Source: a virus. Taken from it: DNA of 22,739 nucleotides. The DNA is taken from IMG/VR virus record IMGVR_UViG_3300045738_001042, positions 1 through 22,739 of that record; one strand, given 5' to 3'. Of this stretch, positions 1 to 7,944 are shown in pieces; positions within the stretch are counted from its first letter, which is position 1; the number at the start of each line of letters is the position of its first letter. Under the pieces are notes generated by a model, which worked only from the letters and a program-made list of their open reading frames with translations, was not told the DNA's origin and ran no database searches. The translations under genes and the position numbers were made by a program.

Positions 1-454
1 TTAACCACCGGAATGGTTTCGCCGGACGGGGGTCCACCCGCTGGCAATACGGTAGTCGCTCAACGTCCACACCGAGTGGGACTAAGTAAATCGGGCAGTC
101 CACATGGGGGCGGAAGACATCCACGCAAAAAGTGGACGGTACAATCAACGCATCCGCCTGCCGTACCCTGCGGAGGTCGGCCTCCACCAGGTCGCGACTT
201 TCCCACATAGTAAGCAAGAGATTCACCTTGCCAGCCGTTGGCTGAAACGAGCGGGGTTGGCAAGCGTGTAGTGCTACCTTGGCTCTCTGGTCGTGACGAA
301 TGTTGGCTTCGATGTTTCGCGTGAGGTTGGTGTATCCGTAGGATAATCCCTCGGCCCGTTCTCCGGGCTTTTGCCAGACAACTCGTACCGGCCTGACCTC
401 GTTTTCCACCGCATCATCCTGTCTCGAATGAATTTCAACACTGCGTCCCGCCAT
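1..454 (-). CDS. Glycosyltransferase (GT4-like), 5' part only, runs off the left edge
   Basis: An open frame runs leftward from an ATG at 454 to the window edge without a stop, giving about 151 residues. The key block is ADALIVPSTFCVDVF followed by CPIYLVPLGVD. This is the hinge-region signature of GT-B glycosyltransferases (VPS-x-F ... P-x-x-V-P-x-GVD). It is preceded by MWESRDLVEADLRRV, which resembles the usual 'W-E-x-x-x-x-P' acceptor-side loop. No ribosome site precedes ATG 454, while GTG 409 has AGGA seven bases upstream, so the true start may be 409. The gene lies directly after the capsid gene on the same strand, separated by a hairpin. It may modify virion proteins or host glycans. 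The donor and acceptor are not visible, and the catalytic C-terminal half is outside the window. Confidence 0.8.
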   Translation of the reverse strand, partial: MAGRSVEIHSRQDDAVENEVRPVRVVWQKPGERAEGLSYGYTNLTRNIEANIRHDQRAKVALHACQPRSFQPTAGKVNLLLTMWESRDLVEADLRRVRQADALIVPSTFCVDVFRPHVDCPIYLVPLGVDVERLPYCQRVDPRPAKPFRWL

Positions 455-489
455 AAAATAAGGGGGGGCAGCCCCGAAGGACTGCCCCC
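455..489 (-). terminator. Intrinsic-terminator-like hairpin after the capsid gene
   Basis: Arms GGGGGCAG (464-471) and CTGCCCCC (482-489) pair perfectly over 8 bp with a 10-nt loop. Read leftward they are followed by a T-rich run, TTATTTT. The hairpin lies 30 bases after the capsid stop, and its T-run touches the ATG at 454 of the glycosyltransferase. Confidence 0.65.
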
Positions 490-519
490 GTGGTTAGTTA
501 CCTGTCAGGTTAGACCCGA

Positions 520-1683
520 TCAGGAGGATTTGATGTAAGCGAATGCAGCGGCAGTCGGGACCGCAACAGCGATCCTCTCACTTACGCGCATCCAGCGGTT
601 GCTTTCCTTGAACCCTGCCTCGCTTGAGAACGCGACACTGAATCCATCCCGAATCCCGAGCACACAGTGGGAAAAGTCCCCATAGAGCACGGACTTGACG
701 CCAGTAGCGTCAACCGAGGGCATCTGCGTGGTCATGGCATACGGGCGGCCGAGTATCGTCGGCTCCATGCCGCCAGCAAACATCGACCAGATCGGGTTGC
801 CTTGGGTGTCCTTGATATTCCGCAGGTGCTCACCGATGGACGGATGGAACACGAATGTCCCACGGTCAATCAGGCTGGCATCGACGGAATGCTGGACTTT
901 CACTATGTCACCGTAATCGATGTCAGTGAAGCTCGCACCGCCATCGACCGCCGTGACACCAACAGTGTCCAAGACGCCCGTGAACGGGGAGGTGGAATTC
1001 AAGCACTGCTTGTCCTCTTCCTTTGCCAGGGCTTCTGCGAAGACCTCCAGGAGGTATGCGCCTACGTCGATAGCCGCATCGCCGCCCAATTCGTCGGAAA
1101 TGGCGGTTAAGCCAACCAACTTCTTGGCCGTCAGGTTCACGCTCGTGAACTCGTCCTTGTCCTCAAGGGGGGCTACGCCCTCACCCGGGAACAACACCTT
1201 GACGGTGTTAGCGCCATCGCGGCTCGTGAGCTTCACGGTGTCGCTGCCCATCGGCATTACACGGCACAGTGAACGGGCGATACCCGCTCTCTCCACAATG
1301 CGAATCACCTCCGGCGCGACCAGGTCGGGAACCAGGAAACCGCCATCAGTCGTTACCTCGCCGGTCTGCACGTCGTCAGCATCACGGCTCTCGTACCCAG
1401 GGGTGAACGCAATCTGGTAGATCTCGCTCGCCCACTCACCCAGCATCCGCTTGCGGTCTACTGAGTCGGGAACGTACTTGCTGGTGAACTCGCGGTGTGA
1501 ATTGCCCGAGTCTTCGAGCTTTTCCAAGCGAGCCTTATTTTCCGCGAACGCTTCCTCGTAAGTCGAGAGTTGTTCTTTCAACCCATCGACCTCAGAGAGG
1601 CGCTCCTCTACACGCTCAACGCTGTCCAAAAGGCGCGTGAGCTTATCGTCTGTCTTGATCTGAATATCCGGCGCATCGGCCAT
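520..1683 (-). CDS. HK97-family major capsid protein
   Basis: This 387-aa protein forms the phage head shell. An N-terminal coiled-coil segment (about residues 10-60, TRLLDSVERVEERLSEVDG and following) matches the delta/scaffold domain of HK97-type capsid proteins that is cut off during maturation. It is followed by the family hallmark TTDGGFLVPDLVAPEVI at the start of the mature subunit. A-domain and P-domain sequence continues to the C terminus, with GRPYAMTTQMP and LYGDFSHCVLGIRDG typical of the family. The start is ATG 1683, with GGAGG eight bases upstream. A TTG five codons upstream overlaps that site and is unlikely. The gene lies directly downstream of the prohead protease, the usual order. 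Length is normal for the family. Confidence 0.95.
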   Translation of the reverse strand: MADAPDIQIKTDDKLTRLLDSVERVEERLSEVDGLKEQLSTYEEAFAENKARLEKLEDSGNSHREFTSKYVPDSVDRKRMLGEWASEIYQIAFTPGYESRDADDVQTGEVTTDGGFLVPDLVAPEVIRIVERAGIARSLCRVMPMGSDTVKLTSRDGANTVKVLFPGEGVAPLEDKDEFTSVNLTAKKLVGLTAISDELGGDAAIDVGAYLLEVFAEALAKEEDKQCLNSTSPFTGVLDTVGVTAVDGGASFTDIDYGDIVKVQHSVDASLIDRGTFVFHPSIGEHLRNIKDTQGNPIWSMFAGGMEPTILGRPYAMTTQMPSVDATGVKSVLYGDFSHCVLGIRDGFSVAFSSEAGFKESNRWMRVSERIAVAVPTAAAFAYIKSS

Positions 1684-1700
1684 AATACTTTCCTCCAAAG

Positions 1701-1721
1701 AAAAAACCGCCCCGAGGCGGT
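1701..1721 (-). terminator. Hairpin with T-run upstream of the capsid gene
   Basis: Arms 1706-1711 and 1716-1721 form ACCGCC-TCGG-GGCGGT on the leftward strand, a stable tetraloop hairpin. It is followed by an unbroken run of T (1701-1706). The capsid ribosome site (GGAGG) begins a few bases later. It may be a partial terminator, an mRNA 5'-end stabiliser or a processing site separating protease and capsid messages. Confidence 0.65.
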
Positions 1722-1738
1722 CCTAGTGTTGTGAGTGC

Positions 1739-1783
1739 CCGCCCGTTATGGGCGGCATTGACTGGCTACGTTACCCAGTAGCC
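1739..1783 (-). repeat. Two small hairpins between protease and capsid genes
   Basis: CCGCCC (1739-1744) pairs with GGGCGG (1750-1755). GGCTAC (1764-1769) pairs with GTAGCC (1778-1783). With the terminator-like hairpin at 1701-1721 they make the 122-base gap between the protease stop and capsid start almost entirely structured. No reading frame is seen there. The function is unknown; differential mRNA stability is one option. Confidence 0.45.
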
Positions 1784-1805
1784 GTGGGTCGCTGGTACGA
1801 ACTAT

Positions 1806-3095
1806 TTAGCCGTTGCGCCGACCTAGTTTTTCCAGCTTAGTGAGTACGCCATCCAGGGCTATATCTGCCCCGGAACGGCGCGAAATCAGTGTTTGCGCGA
1901 CTGTGTTATGAGCCGCTGTATCGATCTTGTCCGACAGGCGGCCAATGGCGCGTTCGAGGTGCTCCATCCGACCGTCGATGAAATCCTCAACCGTAGGCTC
2001 ATCGGCCTGCTTCTGCTCTTCCTCGATCTCCCCGTTCGCAGCGGAGTCGAGTACGGAGCGGATGAGTTCACCGGCCTGCTCAAGGGCTGATTGGTTTTTG
2101 CGATTCAAAACCGCGCCAACGCGGCCCTGTACGGCTTGTACCAATTCGCTGTAGTTCCCCCTGGCGGCGGAAAATGTCACATCCACGCAGTCCGCGATGA
2201 GTGACAGGGCGCCCAAGGCCATACATTCGCCCACGTCCGGGTCTGCGGTCGGTGTATGGACCGGCTCTGGTGCTTCCAGGTCGGGGGTGCAGTCTTCAAT
2301 CGGCTCTTCAGTGGCATCCATGTCGGGCTCCTCGGCTACGATATCGCGAGTGACCTCCTCCAGCTTCTCATCCTGGAGTGGCTCCGGTGCGACCTCGTCC
2401 TCCGGTGCCGCGTCGGCCTCCGTGGACAACTCGATGGTCGGATTCACCAACTCGATGGTTGGGTCGAAATCAGGGTCCGGCTGGTCCTGTTCCACTATCC
2501 AGGCACGGACTTGCTCGCACAGATCCTCGACACTCGCCCCATCCAGGGTGTCCACACCCGACTCGACATTCGCCGTCAGTAAATCCTTGTGTTCTTCGGG
2601 CACCATTCCTCGCTGGAATGCGTTGACCAGCGCCTGCGGGTTCGCTGGCACCGGGACTTGGGATAGTTCCATGAGGTCGTTATCGCGAAGCTCGTGGATA
2701 TTCTCGTCCTCCTTGAACTCCACCTTGCCGGGCGAAAAGCCCACCGACACGGCGCTGAGATACCCCTCTTTCACCATGTCGTAGATAGTACCGGCGAACG
2801 GGTAGATTTCCCGCGGGGCGTATTGTACGCGGAACCTCAGTTCCCCGGTTTCCTTATCTTCCTTGACATCGACCGTCCTACCTACGGGCGGCATATCGTA
2901 GCGGTGCGCCCACAGAAAAACCGGGTTACGTTTATAGTCCTTGAGCTTCCACCCCATTAACCGCGTACTATAGCGGTCGATAGACTGGTTGGAGCCGACG
3001 TATTCAATAATACGGTTTTCGTCATCGATGTTGCGTGTCTCGAAGTTAATCGCTTGGCGGGTTAATCCACCTACACTAAATTCTTCGTTGCTCAT
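1806..3095 (-). CDS. HK97-type prohead protease with long acidic C-terminal (scaffold-like) extension
   Basis: The 429-aa product has a protease domain at about residues 20-160. It shows IIEYVGSNQSIDRY, then the catalytic-histidine block FLWAHRYDMPPVG (H64), the serine block YLSAVSVGF (S117 likely nucleophile) and the closing LMELSQVPVPANPQAL. These are the family's conserved blocks in order. The protease cleaves the capsid delta domain during head maturation. Residues after about 170 are acidic and low in complexity (many E, D, P) and end in a predicted helical region, as in protease-scaffold fusions. A short internal duplication (DPTIEL, NPTIEL) lies near residue 215. The start ATG has GGGGAG just upstream. 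The adjacent portal and capsid genes support the call. The scaffold role of the tail is inference. Confidence 0.92.
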   Translation of the reverse strand: MSNEEFSVGGLTRQAINFETRNIDDENRIIEYVGSNQSIDRYSTRLMGWKLKDYKRNPVFLWAHRYDMPPVGRTVDVKEDKETGELRFRVQYAPREIYPFAGTIYDMVKEGYLSAVSVGFSPGKVEFKEDENIHELRDNDLMELSQVPVPANPQALVNAFQRGMVPEEHKDLLTANVESGVDTLDGASVEDLCEQVRAWIVEQDQPDPDFDPTIELVNPTIELSTEADAAPEDEVAPEPLQDEKLEEVTRDIVAEEPDMDATEEPIEDCTPDLEAPEPVHTPTADPDVGECMALGALSLIADCVDVTFSAARGNYSELVQAVQGRVGAVLNRKNQSALEQAGELIRSVLDSAANGEIEEEQKQADEPTVEDFIDGRMEHLERAIGRLSDKIDTAAHNTVAQTLISRRSGADIALDGVLTKLEKLGRRNG

Positions 3096-3108
3096 AATTC
3101 TCCCCGGT

Positions 3109-3127
3109 CGGGCCGTCCTGCGGCCCG
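3109..3127 (-). promoter_or_regulatory. Hairpin in the ribosome-binding region of the protease gene
   Basis: CGGGCCG (3109-3115) and CGGCCCG (3121-3127) form a 7-bp perfect stem with a 5-nt loop. It lies between the portal stop and the protease GGGGAG site, with no T-run, so it is not a terminator. It may shape translation or mRNA processing. Confidence 0.45.
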
Positions 3128-3140
3128 AAACAATGTAAAT

Positions 3141-5198
3141 TCATACGACGGAAATTGTCGTGCAGCGACAGTTAATGACGTTACTCGCATCACCCTTATC
3201 GTCCAACGGCCATCGCAGCCCATTGGAAAAATCATCCCCAAGGGTGACGACCTCGCCGTCGATCAGGTGGTCATGCCGCTCAGTGCGAACGATAGCATCG
3301 CGGGAGGATAGCCATTCATGCTGCTCCACCCCTTCCTGCTTCATCGCCGCGCCACGGCCAGCCTGCACGGCAGTGCCGACCTCGGTACGCGCAATCGTTC
3401 GGCTACGCCCCTTCCCGGCCTGGTTGAAATACTCTTGGACCCGTTTAGCGAGAGAATCCAGGTTCTCCCCGAGCCGCAGTCCGTCACGCAACTGGTTGCT
3501 CACGTCATCGAACGTCGTGCTGATAATCGTACCACCGAGATTAAAATCAACGATTCGGTTCGTCCTGTCCTTGAATGCCTGCAACCCTAAGTCGCTCTCA
3601 ATGGTGAAGGAGCTTGATGACCCCAACTCACCCAACACCATGTTCCCGCCCTGCTCGATGCCTTGTTGAATGAAGGGCTCGACCCAGGTCAGCAGTTCCT
3701 TGGTTTCCGCATCCATGGAGAAGAGGACTAACTGGACCCATTCTTCATCGGTCAGACCACGCACCGAACGCTCCCCTTGGGCGAATATATTTTCCAACAC
3801 CGTAGACCGCATCGAGAACAGGTGCCTACGAACTCTGGACATGAAGCGGTTTTCTAAAGGCTTGAGCCGCTCGACAAACCCACGCCAGTATTGAGCCCTC
3901 AGTGGATCATCGATGAGGGCCTTGGCTATCGGTATGTTACCACCGGCCGCCGGGGCTGTCTCTTCGACCGTCGCAGCGGCCTGGGCTTTCTGGACATCTG
4001 TAGCTGGCACCAACCCAGGGTTCGTCCACCAAACATCACCCCAAGGTTTATGCTCAAGTGGGAGTTTGAGCATATCGATAATATCGTTGAGCGGAACGCC
4101 CATGCGCCATAGCTTCTCTGCACGCCCAAGCTGGTCACCGACATCCTCACGAACACCCGGCGCGTCCCGTATCTGGAACACGCCGTCGATGTCGGGGGCG
4201 AAGCGTGAAAAGAACTGCGCCCGTAGGACATCCTCGATGTAGTGGATTTTCGGCACCCAGTTAGTCTCCGCAAAAATGCGGAGTTCCACCTGTGCAGTGC
4301 TGTAATTGGAGCGATTCGGATCGGCGGTTAGTAACCCGGGAACGCCGAAGGCCGCGTTGATTTGCTCGCGGCTGAATCGTCGTTGTTCGAGGAACTCCAT
4401 CTCTCGTTGGCCCAAGCCAATCTGCTGGTAGGACCAGTCCCCGGCGAGAACCGCGGTCTTGTGGGCCTGGCCGATCCCCCCGTGCTCATCATTCATTTGT
4501 GCTCGGACTTGTTCCTGCTGGGCCTTGGACATCGTCCGCTTGTAGATCAGGATACCGCCTGGTTGCGCGGCATTTTCAAAAAACTGCTCATTGTACGCCG
4601 CAGCCTTCATGTCAGTCCGCACCGCGGTCATGGCCGCCGTCAGTGGCGCGAGCCCCCACCACTGGTCGCGTGGGTTGGGGTACATGAAGTGGACCACCTC
4701 GTCGGGCATCAACTGAATCTTTTTTCGGCCTTGTCGAGTCTCGTACCCGATTAGACTGCCATCCTCACGGTCCCTTACGACCTTCGTAGTGAATGGGTCC
4801 AGGACGCGAATGGACAACGGCATCTTGATGTTGCGTTGCGTGGGAAGTTCGAGCCACCACATCGCATTACCCGCCAATTCCATACTCGCAATGGTGTTGA
4901 ACCAGAGTTCATACCGCGACTTCCTGGGCGACGGGCGGCGAAATCGATCAAACGCCGTCCCCGAGGTGATGGGGGTGCCATTGCGTTGGAGTGAAAAATC
5001 CACGGTAGCGATGGTCCGCGCAATAGCTTGAACACACGCATAAACCCACGCTTGACGCTGATACGATGTCGCTTCGGAAACCCCAATGCGGACGGAGTCC
5101 GCGCCGGTCTTAAATGCCCGGGCCGCAGCGTCTATCGAATCGCGGCTTTCTATCGGTTGTCCGCTGGCCGTAACCAGTGGCGGTAAAATCTCTCTGAT
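3141..5198 (-). CDS. Fused portal and MuF-type head morphogenesis protein
   Basis: The frame gives about 685 residues if it starts at ATC 5198. The N-terminal two thirds is a phage portal protein: WVYACVQAIARTIATVDFSL near residue 55, then MELAGNAMWWLEL, the block VVHFMYPNPRDQWWGLAPL, and FSREQINAAFGVPGLL. Portals form the DNA-entry ring of the head. The last 80 or so residues match the Phage Mu F-like domain: ARTEVGTAVQAGRGAAMKQ, EWLSSRDAIVRTERHDHLI, WPLDDKGDASNVINCRC. These are normally two adjacent genes. No in-frame ATG, GTG or TTG exists between the upstream stop at 5229 and GTG 5003, yet conserved portal sequence is encoded upstream of 5003. Translation therefore probably begins at a rare start codon, ATC 5198 (AGGAG seven bases upstream) or ATT 5189, unless there is a frameshift from the parB-like gene or a sequence error. 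Confidence 0.9.
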   Translation of the reverse strand: MREILPPLVTASGQPIESRDSIDAAARAFKTGADSVRIGVSEATSYQRQAWVYACVQAIARTIATVDFSLQRNGTPITSGTAFDRFRRPSPRKSRYELWFNTIASMELAGNAMWWLELPTQRNIKMPLSIRVLDPFTTKVVRDREDGSLIGYETRQGRKKIQLMPDEVVHFMYPNPRDQWWGLAPLTAAMTAVRTDMKAAAYNEQFFENAAQPGGILIYKRTMSKAQQEQVRAQMNDEHGGIGQAHKTAVLAGDWSYQQIGLGQREMEFLEQRRFSREQINAAFGVPGLLTADPNRSNYSTAQVELRIFAETNWVPKIHYIEDVLRAQFFSRFAPDIDGVFQIRDAPGVREDVGDQLGRAEKLWRMGVPLNDIIDMLKLPLEHKPWGDVWWTNPGLVPATDVQKAQAAATVEETAPAAGGNIPIAKALIDDPLRAQYWRGFVERLKPLENRFMSRVRRHLFSMRSTVLENIFAQGERSVRGLTDEEWVQLVLFSMDAETKELLTWVEPFIQQGIEQGGNMVLGELGSSSSFTIESDLGLQAFKDRTNRIVDFNLGGTIISTTFDDVSNQLRDGLRLGENLDSLAKRVQEYFNQAGKGRSRTIARTEVGTAVQAGRGAAMKQEGVEQHEWLSSRDAIVRTERHDHLIDGEVVTLGDDFSNGLRWPLDDKGDASNVINCRCTTISVV

Positions 5199-5210
5199 TC
5201 GAGTTCTCCT
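5196..5210 (-). promoter_or_regulatory. Ribosome binding site and possible ATC start of the portal gene
   Basis: Read leftward, AGGAG (5210-5206) overlaps the stop codon of the ParB-like gene and is followed after seven bases by ATC (5198-5196), in frame with the portal. The ideal spacing is the main reason to propose this non-standard start. ATT 5189-5187 is the alternative. Confidence 0.45.
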
Positions 5211-5760
5211 ACTCCGACCTAGAGGCTTCTAACCACCGTTGAATGGCCTCATTTTTGTCGGGACCGTACTGTTTGAGATGCTGCCGGACGCGGTCCACCA
5301 CGCCACCCGGCAGTATGAAGGTGAGTCGTTGAGTATCGTCGGGGGGGCGGTCGGTGATGTCACTCACCGCTTCGTATTCCTCACCAACCAAGCACGCCGA
5401 TTCGCCCTGGTCGAAACCCAGGTCGTACCCAGTCAGGTCGCCCAAGAGGTCACCCAGGGTATCAATGTTCCATTCGGCAAGTTCGGCAGTGCGGTTCAGG
5501 GCGATATTGAGCGCCATCGCCGCCTGCTCGTCTATATCGAGCAGAACGACATCGGCCTCATCCCGACCTAGCCGCCGTAGCGCCTCAAGTCGGCCATGTC
5601 CAGCAATGAGCTTGTTTGTACCCTCCTGCACCAATAAGGGTTCAACCTGCCCGAACTGCCGAAAACTATCCATGATGGCCTCGATGTTCCGTTCACCGTG
5701 GATGCGGGGATTCCGATCATCCGGTAGTATCTCGTCAAGGGGTAACTGTACTACGTCCAT
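5209..5760 (-). CDS. ParB-like nuclease/N-terminal domain protein
   Basis: The 183-aa protein opens with the ParB N-terminal fold: PLDEILPDDRNPRIHGERN, then IMDSFRQFGQVEPLLVQ, then the signature NKLIAGHGRLEALRRLG (GHxR motif, near residues 53-61). It continues with LDIDEQAAMALNIALNRTAE. Such proteins occur in phage packaging regions, often next to terminase or fused to DNA methylases. Their role there is uncertain; nucleotide (CTP) binding is known for the ParB family. No methylase domain is attached. The start ATG 5760 overlaps the upstream stop as TGATG, indicating translational coupling; the TTG one codon earlier is unlikely. It ends by overlapping the portal ribosome site. Confidence 0.85.
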   Translation of the reverse strand: MDVVQLPLDEILPDDRNPRIHGERNIEAIMDSFRQFGQVEPLLVQEGTNKLIAGHGRLEALRRLGRDEADVVLLDIDEQAAMALNIALNRTAELAEWNIDTLGDLLGDLTGYDLGFDQGESACLVGEEYEAVSDITDRPPDDTQRLTFILPGGVVDRVRQHLKQYGPDKNEAIQRWLEASRSE

Positions 5761-5981
5761 CAATCACTCAGGCTGTGCATGAGTTGGTGCTTGATCATTT
5801 CGATCCAACTAAGCACCTCAAGCACTGTGGCCGACCCCGCCACCGAGAACCCCACGGAGTCCGTCGAGTCATCGTAGTAGACAAGCAGCGCGGATCGCCA
5901 GGTAGGGCCGTCGGCCTCCATGAGGGCGGCGAGCCGTTCGATACTCTCGGTACGATTCTTGGAAATCGGTACGACTTTCAT
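5760..5981 (-). CDS. Small protein of unknown function between large terminase and ParB-like gene
   Basis: The 73-aa product begins MKVVPISKNRTESIERLAAL. It has a helical N-terminal half, a central strand-rich patch (ALLVYYDDSTDSVGFSVAG) and a C-terminal helix (LEVLSWIEMIKHQLMHSLSD). No family is recognised. It is almost certainly expressed: its ATG overlaps the terminase stop as TAATG and its own stop overlaps the ParB-like start as TGATG, so three genes are translationally chained. No signal peptide or membrane segment is seen. Confidence 0.75.
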   Translation of the reverse strand: MKVVPISKNRTESIERLAALMEADGPTWRSALLVYYDDSTDSVGFSVAGSATVLEVLSWIEMIKHQLMHSLSD

Positions 5982-7393
5982 TAGCAGTACCCGATCAGCC
6001 CAGCAGACGTTTCGTAAAACGCCAGCATCATGGCGTCCGCCATGTCGGGACTCGCACCGATCTTCCGCCGCAACACATCCTTGGAATCGACTCGTCGTAA
6101 ACCGTTCGGTGTGAATGCATACTCGGTAGGTAAAAGTTCGGCTGTGAGGTGCTCGATATTCTCAGCCGTTACATCTTCAGTAAAGGCGATTTCCCCGGCA
6201 CCAAAGCGGCCAGCGAACTCGAACCACAACTGGTCACGGAGTTTTGGGTACTGGTCTATCTCGGCTGATTCAGACACGTTCACGCCGACGACCTCTGCGT
6301 TCAACATCCCGCTGTCCGACATCGCCATGAGGTTGTCAACCACACCAGCGCCGATACCTATCTCGTCAATCTTAACGGATTCCACCTCGTACATCTGGCA
6401 AATATCAGATACTCGATTTGTCGTTTCCACTAAATCACAGCCCAACCAACGGTTGATCGACACCACATTGCGGCCCTTCCTGACCACACAGACGGTATGA
6501 TCTCCACCGTACCGGGCCACGTCCACACCAGCCTCTAGGCGTTCTTCGCCCTCATTGAAGGTGTCGCGGTTGCGGGCATCTAGTAGCCAATCCAACCGGA
6601 ACATGGACGTGTCCGATTGCGTGGGGAATTCACCATCAACATCCATTGCTATAAATGGTGACTTTTCTCCGTACTTCGCTTCGAGTCGCTTGAGGTGTTC
6701 CGCGGCCACTAGGGGGCTGTCACGGGCCGAAAAGTGTAGACACTCCCACAGGTCGCGTGATGCATGATGGGAATCGTAAAACATCCCCGATAGGCGTGTT
6801 GGGTTGCTGACTAACAGAGCCAGGTTGTGCGCCTCAGACATCCCCCTGAGTAGCGCCTCTAGGATGTCGTCCTCGACGCCCGACGCCTCTTCTACCACCA
6901 CCAGCATATCCTGCCGGTGTTGGCCCTGGATGTTCTCAATGTCACGGGCTGTCTGCGCTATCGCCTGCCATTCGACGGCCTCGCCCTTCACCCTGATCGA
7001 AGTCGGCCGCCACTCTAGGACACGGGAGAGAAAGGGGCTGTTACGGATTTGCTTTTCGAGTTGCGTCCAGAGGACGTTAAATACCTGTTCGCGCTTGGGC
7101 GCCGTGGCGACCACGAGGGAGTTCCGGTGGCAAACTAGGAACCAGAGGATCGCGTAGGCAGCACCCACGCTCTTCCCGACGCCCTTACCACTGCGGACGG
7201 TCACCCCAAACTTGCCACGGTTGTGCCCCGCCACCGCTCGCAGCATTTGCTCTTGGTGCGGAACCGGAGTCTCGCCAATAACCTGCTTGACAAACAACAC
7301 CGGGTCTTTTCGCCATCCGGCGATTTTGGCGGAAACTTCTTCCACCTCCGCGGGTGAGAGTACCCAGTCAGTTGTAGACAGGGTTGTCGTCAT
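5981..7393 (-). CDS. terL: Terminase large subunit (ATPase and nuclease)
   Basis: The 470-aa motor protein cuts phage DNA and pumps it into the head. The ATPase domain has Walker A SGKGVGKS (68-75), Walker B MLVVVEEAS with the catalytic glutamate at 168-169, and the coupling motif LLVSNPTR (193-200). The RNase H-like nuclease domain has GVDVARYGGDHT (D291), KIDEIGIGAGV (D343) and SPDMADAMMLAF (D450, D453), the expected acidic triad. Length is typical. The ATG lies 26 bases inside the 3' end of the small-terminase gene. Its stop TAA overlaps the next ATG. A protein with both intact active sites and the standard neighbours makes the call firm. Confidence 0.96.
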   Translation of the reverse strand: MTTTLSTTDWVLSPAEVEEVSAKIAGWRKDPVLFVKQVIGETPVPHQEQMLRAVAGHNRGKFGVTVRSGKGVGKSVGAAYAILWFLVCHRNSLVVATAPKREQVFNVLWTQLEKQIRNSPFLSRVLEWRPTSIRVKGEAVEWQAIAQTARDIENIQGQHRQDMLVVVEEASGVEDDILEALLRGMSEAHNLALLVSNPTRLSGMFYDSHHASRDLWECLHFSARDSPLVAAEHLKRLEAKYGEKSPFIAMDVDGEFPTQSDTSMFRLDWLLDARNRDTFNEGEERLEAGVDVARYGGDHTVCVVRKGRNVVSINRWLGCDLVETTNRVSDICQMYEVESVKIDEIGIGAGVVDNLMAMSDSGMLNAEVVGVNVSESAEIDQYPKLRDQLWFEFAGRFGAGEIAFTEDVTAENIEHLTAELLPTEYAFTPNGLRRVDSKDVLRRKIGASPDMADAMMLAFYETSAGLIGYC

Positions 7394-7832
7394 CGTGCTC
7401 GATTAGCTGGGCGTCCTCTATCACCTCATCACCCTCATGGAATAACCCGAGCGTGGGTTTTACGGTGTGTTCGATCTGGTGGAGGGTGGGGATGCTGTCG
7501 TAAACGCCAAGTTGTTGGCCCGTGTCGATGATGCGTTGGTGGAGTTCACTGATTTGTCGGGTGACCCGCTCGACGGAATGTAGCTTACCATCGGCCGCGT
7601 ATTCCTGCCGAATCGCCATTAAGTCACTGATCAAACTACGGGTAGAGTGGTAGAACGACGGCCAGACGTTACGGACATCAGCAGCTTGTTCGATCAGCTT
7701 TTCCCAACGAGCGCGGTATTCCTTGCGGCTGAATCCCAATCGGTGGCGCACCTCACTAGGCGGCACACCCGCGGCGAGCATCCTGCGGACCTTCCGCAGG
7801 TCATCCGTCACGCGGTCTTGTTCATCCGGCAT
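7368..7832 (-). CDS. terS: Probable terminase small subunit
   Basis: The 154-aa protein directly precedes and overlaps the large terminase, the usual place for the DNA-recognition subunit. Residues about 8-45 (DDLRKVRRMLAAGVPPSEV, then LGFSRKEYRARWEKL) look like a helix-turn-helix. The middle is helical (RSLISDLMAIRQEYAADGK, VERVTRQISELHQRIIDTG), as expected for the oligomerisation core. The tail is acidic (EHDDDNPVYN). Start choice: ATG 7832 overlaps the upstream zinc-ribbon gene by only 11 bases. A GTG at 7853 would add seven residues but has no ribosome site. No specific family can be named from sequence alone, so the call rests on position plus architecture. Confidence 0.7.
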   Translation of the reverse strand: MPDEQDRVTDDLRKVRRMLAAGVPPSEVRHRLGFSRKEYRARWEKLIEQAADVRNVWPSFYHSTRSLISDLMAIRQEYAADGKLHSVERVTRQISELHQRIIDTGQQLGVYDSIPTLHQIEHTVKPTLGLFHEGDEVIEDAQLIEHDDDNPVYN

Positions 7833-7944
7833 GATACGCTCGCTGTTGGCCACATCGCGAACAGAGCCAGTAGGGTGATTTTGTTCGTCGGCGGTAGTTC
7901 ACTTGCACCATCTCGTTGCCGCAACAGGTGGGCTTCTCCGTCAC
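7822..7944 (-). CDS. 40-aa zinc-ribbon protein
   Basis: This short leftward frame starts with GTG 7944, which overlaps the upstream stop as GTGA, and ends at 7822. Its product contains PTCCGNEMVQVNY and YWLCSRCGQQRAYHAG. A CC pair is thus followed about 20 residues later by a CxxC knuckle with basic residues between (YRRRTKSPYW), a complete minimal zinc ribbon. The four-base overlap with the gene before it and the short overlap with the terminase gene after it, both in the same direction, support expression. It may be a nucleic-acid-binding accessory factor for packaging or late expression; this is inference. Confidence 0.6.
   Translation of the reverse strand: MTEKPTCCGNEMVQVNYRRRTKSPYWLCSRCGQQRAYHAG

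Noticed and set aside
667-1110. 147-aa frame on the plus strand inside the capsid gene
   Set aside because: It is antisense to conserved capsid sequence and has no supporting motif or ribosome site.
1684-1698. TTG start five codons upstream for the capsid gene
   Set aside because: It overlaps the GGAGG that serves ATG 1683, so it would have no ribosome site of its own.
2197-2784. 195-aa serine-rich frame on the plus strand
   Set aside because: It is antisense to the acidic tail of the protease; the serine/glycine richness is the complement of Asp/Glu/Pro codons.
5348-5355. Extra copy of the GGTCGGTG motif of the right-end array (another at about 2247)
   Set aside because: It lies in coding sequence and lacks the TAATT extension and partner site; an 8-mer recurs by chance in G+C-rich DNA.
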